Positions 59,081-64,000 of a stretch of 64,000 nt of DNA are shown here, piece by piece. The notes beneath the pieces were generated by a model. The model worked only from the letters and a program-made list of their open reading frames with translations, made no database searches and was not told the origin of the DNA. Numbering within the stretch: position 1 is the first letter of the stretch; every line of letters starts with the position of its first letter. This DNA comes from Oscheius sp. JU75 (lineage: Eukaryota > Nematoda > Chromadorea > Rhabditida > Rhabditidae), in assembly GCA_037178855.1 (NCBI GenBank), contig JASJZC010000007.1, positions 5,704,001-5,768,000 of the forward strand, written 5' to 3'. A program made the position numbers and the translations under genes.

Positions 59081-62000
59081 GATGGAAGAGGATCTATGTA
59101 CCCGCCAAGTACCTGAAAACAAGTTTTAAAGAAGAACTCATTGGAAAAGGGTAAAGAAAGTGCAAAAAAATACTTCTTTGCTCGTTTTCTAGGAAAGCAT
59201 TAATGCAAATGGTATTTTTGAAGCTATTTATCTTGAAATTTAAGGAAGGGAGACTCGAAAAACAAAGAAAATTAAGAAAAGTGTTGCTAAGCACACAATG
59301 CTTATGAGTTGTCAGCGTAGGATCGGCACCGCGTCGACCAAAATGGATCTCCCCTGTGGCCTACCGTAATCAAATAATAGCGTGGCAAGCCTTGGCGGGG
59401 AGAAGAAATAACTTGAAAACTTTTAAATGAAAATATACATTTGGAAAAATGATATCGGGATCCTAGTAAATCGATATTTAAGACGCAGAAAACACAAAAA
59501 GCGGCATTTTGATTGCAAGATGGCGCTTTTAAGAGCCTTACCTTATTTGTAGGGCGTAATAGCGTAACCGTGCTCTGGCAACAAGGACGTGATTTTACCG
59601 CGAAAGGTCTTTTGAATAGGGCTCCCGCGCTCGCTTTCTAAGGTGCACAATAACGGTCTTGTTTTTTTTTCTGCCCAAAAATCCATGTAAACGTAATATG
59701 ATTGGTTGATATCAAAATATTCAGTTTTACAAAAGCTTCGACTAAATATGGGAACATTGCAGCATGTATTTTCGCATTTCAGTCGAAGTGTTACAAAACC
59801 AACAACTTCTAAAAACATTACCCACATATCTTGTTACTTACATTTTGTACCTTCAACATTTAAGTCACTTGTCCATAGAAGTGAATAGCTTTTGCATCTT
59901 CTATTTGGTTCTGTGTCCTGGTTTAACGAACTACTATTTGACCCACTAAACTGACAGAAGTTTAACTTTTGTTTCGCTTTGAGCGCTCTCTAGAGTTGAG
60001 ACATAGCGCAAAGTTCCAAGGCAACTGTTCTACCAAACTGTTGAATACTAATAACAGTCATTTTTAGCTGTTTCTTTGTGACGTCTAATGTTGCAGCTGA
60101 AAAGAAATGTTTTTAGTCTGTGTGCTTACTTCGACACGTGACATCTCTTATAACTAACAGTTTACAAAAAATTTGTCACAGAGGAGGCAGGTGCTCGCCT
60201 CCAAAGTATTAGTCATTGTCTGATCTCATATCTGCTCGTCTCTTGGAGCCTTCAATTTTTGAAATGTTTTCAGCGGCTTACTGCCAAATGCATGTGCGAT
60301 AAGACCCACCAAGCCCGCCGCGCAGCACGGTATAGAGTCGTAAAGTCCTTCGATTAATTTGCCCTGGGAAGAACTTGTATTAGGTAGAAAAGGGAAGTGT
60401 CGGAAATGTTTCCAAGTTTTTCTTTTGACGGTCACTTATCCTATCGCGTGGATCGGTCCCCCTCTTTCAAAGTTCCACTGTTGAAGGTCAAAGGCGACAG
60501 GCGACATTTGCACAGGCTGCGTATTTCGTTCGCGCCTCTTCGCCTTTGAATGCCTATTTTCAATTGAGCTCTACATTTTTGAGAGGCAAAAACGACACAT
60601 CTTATCATTTTTGTCCGATTTTCCTCCACTTTGCAGTAAAAAGACGTCGTTTGCGCATAATATTAAGCTCTGTCGGGGAGCGCTTTTCACCGCGCGAAAG
60701 AATTAATATCACGGACAGGCTGCTGGTCAGAGCCGAGTCATTTCCGTTTTTCATACTTCTGTTCTCCCGCTGCCACTCCTCCTCTCCAAATGGGTGTTAT
60801 CTTCCACGAGTTATCAGTTGCAGCTCTTCTGCCCCTCATCGCAGTAAACGATCATTGCACGCATTCCTCGGAGATTCTTATATCCGATTAGCAGAGCTTA
60901 TTGACGAGTTCTTGCCTTATGCAATAGTCATTGCGGGTTCATACGGTCATCTGCAAAGAATCGAATGTTCACAGTCTAGGCAGATTGCGCCATTTCGCAA
61001 GGGCATAATTCTTTGAAGTAAACAAATCGATATCGGTGGTGACCCCGGAGCCTAGGTCCGCATATAACAGCCTTTTCTTAGCATTTCGACCTATATGCAT
61101 AACAGGTAGAATACGTCGATCGATGCTTGGAGCGTGACTCATTCACGCAGCTAGTGATCCGATTGTCTGTCTCCCCTCCATGACTTTTGGGTGTGGACCA
61201 GCCCCTGCCATTACCAGTTTTGGAACATGTTCATCGTTCGAATGATGAGTGATAAGCTCGAATATGCTTTTTCTTCTCCTCCTCTGAATGACTCACGCTA
61301 CCGTGTTTTTTGTTTGCCTTCATGAGAATGTTGCATGTCGGTCTCCTCTGTCGGTAAGCGCTACGTTTTAGCGTAATTTTGCCGGTGGTCATTGTTCATC
61401 AGGATGCGCAACTGCCAGATGCACTCTGAGGTTCTTTGTCCGGCTCGGTCAGTCGCGAACGTATTGCTCACGTCCCATCTGGTGCGGGCGTACGCCTCGC
61501 CACTTTCATTCATTCTGACCATTTTCTTTTTCCTTGGTTTTCGATGGCAGACAGAATTGGAAGAGTATGAGCAATATGTGCGAACCGCTAATCCCGTAGC
61601 AGACTGACGGGCCCCAGTCAACACTTGCCTCCACAACGATCTCTTTATTTTATACCCCACATTATCTCATACAAAAGAGCCAAAAAATTACAACCGGCGT
61701 GTGTATCGCTGGCTGCTTACAGTTTCATTAGGTGGTTTTCATCCAAATTGTCGTCTGACGGAGCCAATGGCAGCCACTTTGCCAGCAGGCTCCGCCGACA
61801 CCAGCAGCGTTCCATTTAGTCCTTGCGCCATCTGGCGCCAAGTGAAGACCATTTTACAGTATTATTCTCCAGGCCATTTCCGCGCTTCGCACATTTCGTT
61901 GCCTCTCTTTACGTTTATTGCAGCTGTTTGCTTGCTTGAGCAAGCCGTCAACCCTCCCTCTCGGACTTTCCCCGCGCACCCATAATTGGTAGCAAGGCGG

Positions 62001-62170
62001 GCGTTCGCAGCCTTCTGGCTGCCTTGACCCACGGCCTCGCGTTCCATCGCATCTTCTTAACTATACTCTATCGGCCATCATATCGCTGCCGCATAGCTGA
62101 CGGAACAGTTTCGTCCGCGCCTATTCGAGAGTTCACTAGTACTCAGATGCGAACGGCCAGTTAGCAAAAA
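59081..62170. other. Large intergenic/regulatory region upstream of beta-heavy spectrin
   Basis: About 3 kb with no gene I can support. Short frames on both strands (for example 60546-61016 plus) have mixed composition and no splice pattern. It separates two divergent genes (glucosidase II to the left, spectrin to the right) and may include 5' UTR exons and enhancers of the spectrin gene. Confidence 0.4.
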
Positions 62171-64000
62171 ATGTCCTATGTATATTCCGCGGCCATATAC
62201 TCTCCAGGAGAGGGAAAAACCGTTAAGAATCTCGAAGGTAAGCAAGCCATTCCACCGATGATAACAACATTTCCGTATTTGCTATTCGAGTGTTGCATGT
62301 CTAACCGAGACTCTTTTTCTATTCTTTGAATCCTTCAGTTTGCCTCTAACATGGACTTTCAGACGAAGCTCGAGGTTGGCGAGGTGAGATCGCTTCTAGC
62401 CGTAGTAACATCGACTTTGACGAGCTAGAACGGGAGACATCCATGCCTCGCTACGAAGTCCAGGTAAGCCGTGCCGGATACCACCAGATTATTATGTGTC
62501 GACCACACAAAAAGAGCATCATTTTGTTACGTTCGCTAGATTATTGTTATCCTCCTCTGGCTGTAAACGAGCCTTTGAAAACTGCTTTCATTCTCCATAT
62601 ACGAGTGCTGTGTCATATAATTGTGTTGCTGATAATGTCCGACAGTGCCAGTGATGCACCCTTATCTGGAAAGGGAGTAGTATCGGAAAGACAAGTATAT
62701 TCCATAAAGTTGCTTGCAAATAGACAGCTCCCTAATCCCATTCCTGCTCCTAGAACATATCCAGTACCTTTCGCTCGCAAGGTAAGAAGAGATAAAACAA
62801 TGTTTGTAGGATAATATAACCTGCATTGTTTCAGTACCGTCTGCCGAACTCGAGCGGTATCCCCGGCACACCTCAGGGAGCTGCTCCGAGTCCTCGTCAC
62901 GATGACGAAGATTATCACAACGAAACACTATTCTTTGAGAGGAATAGGATCAAACAGCTGCAGGATGAGCGAGTCCATATTCAGAAGAAGACTTTTACAA
63001 AGTGGTGCAATTCCTTTCTCAGTCGGGTAGGTTTATAATGCCATTTTACAGCCTGGCGGTCTTTTTCTTCAATAATCATACCGATGGGATCGATTGAAAA
63101 GAGCGCTCGCAGAAAACAGCTGGACACGTTCCGACAGGCTCGGGGTCAATTAACACTCTGTTGTGCTAGTTGTATTGACAGGCTGATGTTTCACCAGCAC
63201 TAAAAGGAGAACGCGCTAATCGTCACCGTAAGAGTGACAACAGAAAAACAGTGAAACTGCACGGAACTGAGTTAATCAGATAAATTTGCAGGCGAGACTG
63301 GAGATTGTCGACCTCTTTGCTGATGTTGGAGATGGAGTACTGCTCATGAAACTGCTGGAAATCATTTCCGGAGACAAGCTAGGAAAGCCGAACAAGTGAT
63401 TTGACTCTATTTATCTCAGAGCAACACAATTTTTAGGGGTCGTATGCGTGTACAGAAGATTGAAAATCTAAACAAAGTTCTCGACTTTCTGAAAAAGAAG
63501 AAAATCCAGGTAAGAACTGCTATAGGTTCGATTTAGCACGTTTGCTCACACCTTCTGTCATCTGAATCTATTGTGCGCGGGCTGTCTTTCGGGGGTGTCA
63601 ATCGGCTGTGGTCAGTGTGTTGACTGTCAGTTTACGTGATGTTTGCGCAAGGGTCAAGAGCAAGGGAGACATCTCGTGGACAACTTTGGATGCGATCACT
63701 TTAAAGACTCTCCGACAATGACGGAAATGCTTTCAGCTCGAAAACATCGGAGCTGAAGATATTCTCGATAGAAATGAGCGTCTCATTCTGGGTCTCATCT
63801 GGACGATCATTCTTCGATTCCAAATCGATACCATCGTCATCGAGGTAGAGAACTTTGAAAAAAAATAACAAAACTGGTTTAGGACGAAGAAGAACGCGGT
63901 GAGAGGAAACACGCCAAGGATGCTCTGCTCCTCTGGTGCCAAAGGAAAACTGCTGGATACTCCAACGTCCGTGTGGAGAACTTCACGACCAGCTGGAGAA
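62171..64000 (+). CDS. sma-1: Beta-heavy spectrin, N-terminal part (cut by window end)
   Basis: Apical membrane-skeleton protein that binds actin through two calponin-homology domains and pairs with alpha-spectrin. Exons 62171-62237, 62363-62463, 62835-63026, 63292-63395, 63437-63509, 63737-63844 and 63883 to the edge join in phase. Start [22 protein letters not shown]1 from [20 protein letters not shown] through [60 protein letters not shown] and [22 protein letters not shown]2 begins [20 protein letters not shown] and stops at FTTSWR. The HIQKKTF, KLGKPN and RMRV-KIEN features point to the beta-heavy type (Drosophila karst, worm SMA-1) rather than beta-spectrin UNC-70. In worms it controls epithelial shape and embryo elongation. 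Introns here are longer (125-370 nt). Confidence 0.88.

Overview
The window is nuclear DNA of a nematode. Signs: a cuticle collagen with the usual nematode layout; worm-type families (patched-related protein, ODR-2/HOT-like Ly-6 protein, multi-module Cys-rich GPI protein, serpentine chemoreceptor remnant); many introns of only about 36-45 nt ending in TTTCAG; and a second kind of TTTCAG/TTCAG acceptor a few bases upstream of start codons, as expected for spliced-leader trans-splicing. Small introns break most genes, so the exon joins here were worked out by hand from splice sites, phase and protein families. I cannot name the species.

Layout. 0-7 kb: a small Gly/Tyr-rich secreted peptide (+), a degenerate tRNA-like sequence and a tandem-C2 synaptotagmin-14/16-like gene (-) with a 3.8-kb intron. 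9-11.5 kb: a Ly-6 GPI protein (-) whose 1.8-kb intron carries a diverged direct repeat. 13.7-17.4 kb: a patched-related membrane protein (-). 18-23.6 kb: two small secreted Pro/Tyr/Gly proteins, a four-helix membrane protein, a Cys-rich multi-module GPI protein and a doubtful small secreted gene. 26-28 kb: the wybutosine enzyme TYW2 (+). 29.2-30.4 kb: a cuticle collagen (+). 31-32.5 kb: a TDRD3/RMI1-type OB-fold protein with an RGG tail (-), whose upstream region holds a 454-bp inverted-repeat transposable element with an 8-bp target duplication.

33.2-36.3 kb: xylosyltransferase (sqv-6, -), divergent from a BMP-type TGF-beta ligand (36.8-38.4, +) that lacks the inter-chain cysteine. 38.7-39.8: cytochrome b561 (-), divergent from PEX6/prx-6 (40.6-43.3, +), which converges on a receptor tyrosine kinase (43.4-46.2, -) with its catalytic HRD motif changed to HGS. 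47-47.7: NAA20 acetyltransferase (+). 48-50.2: a decayed chemoreceptor gene with a retroposon-like insert. 50.9-52.7: two more low-complexity secreted proteins (+). 53-54.3: a Cys-rich Kunitz protein (-). 55.65-59.1: ER glucosidase II alpha subunit (-). 62.2-64: the 5' end of beta-heavy spectrin (sma-1, +), cut by the window edge.

There is no operon-like pathway. Loose themes are the secretory route and extracellular matrix (collagen, xylosyltransferase, glucosidase II, Kunitz protein, low-complexity secreted proteins) and body-size or signalling genes (BMP ligand, beta-heavy spectrin, receptor kinase). The least familiar material is the family of TATA-driven secreted proteins sharing a YAPxP...PSxYGS start, the predicted pseudokinase receptor, the BMP ligand without its dimer cysteine, and the two mobile-element insertions.
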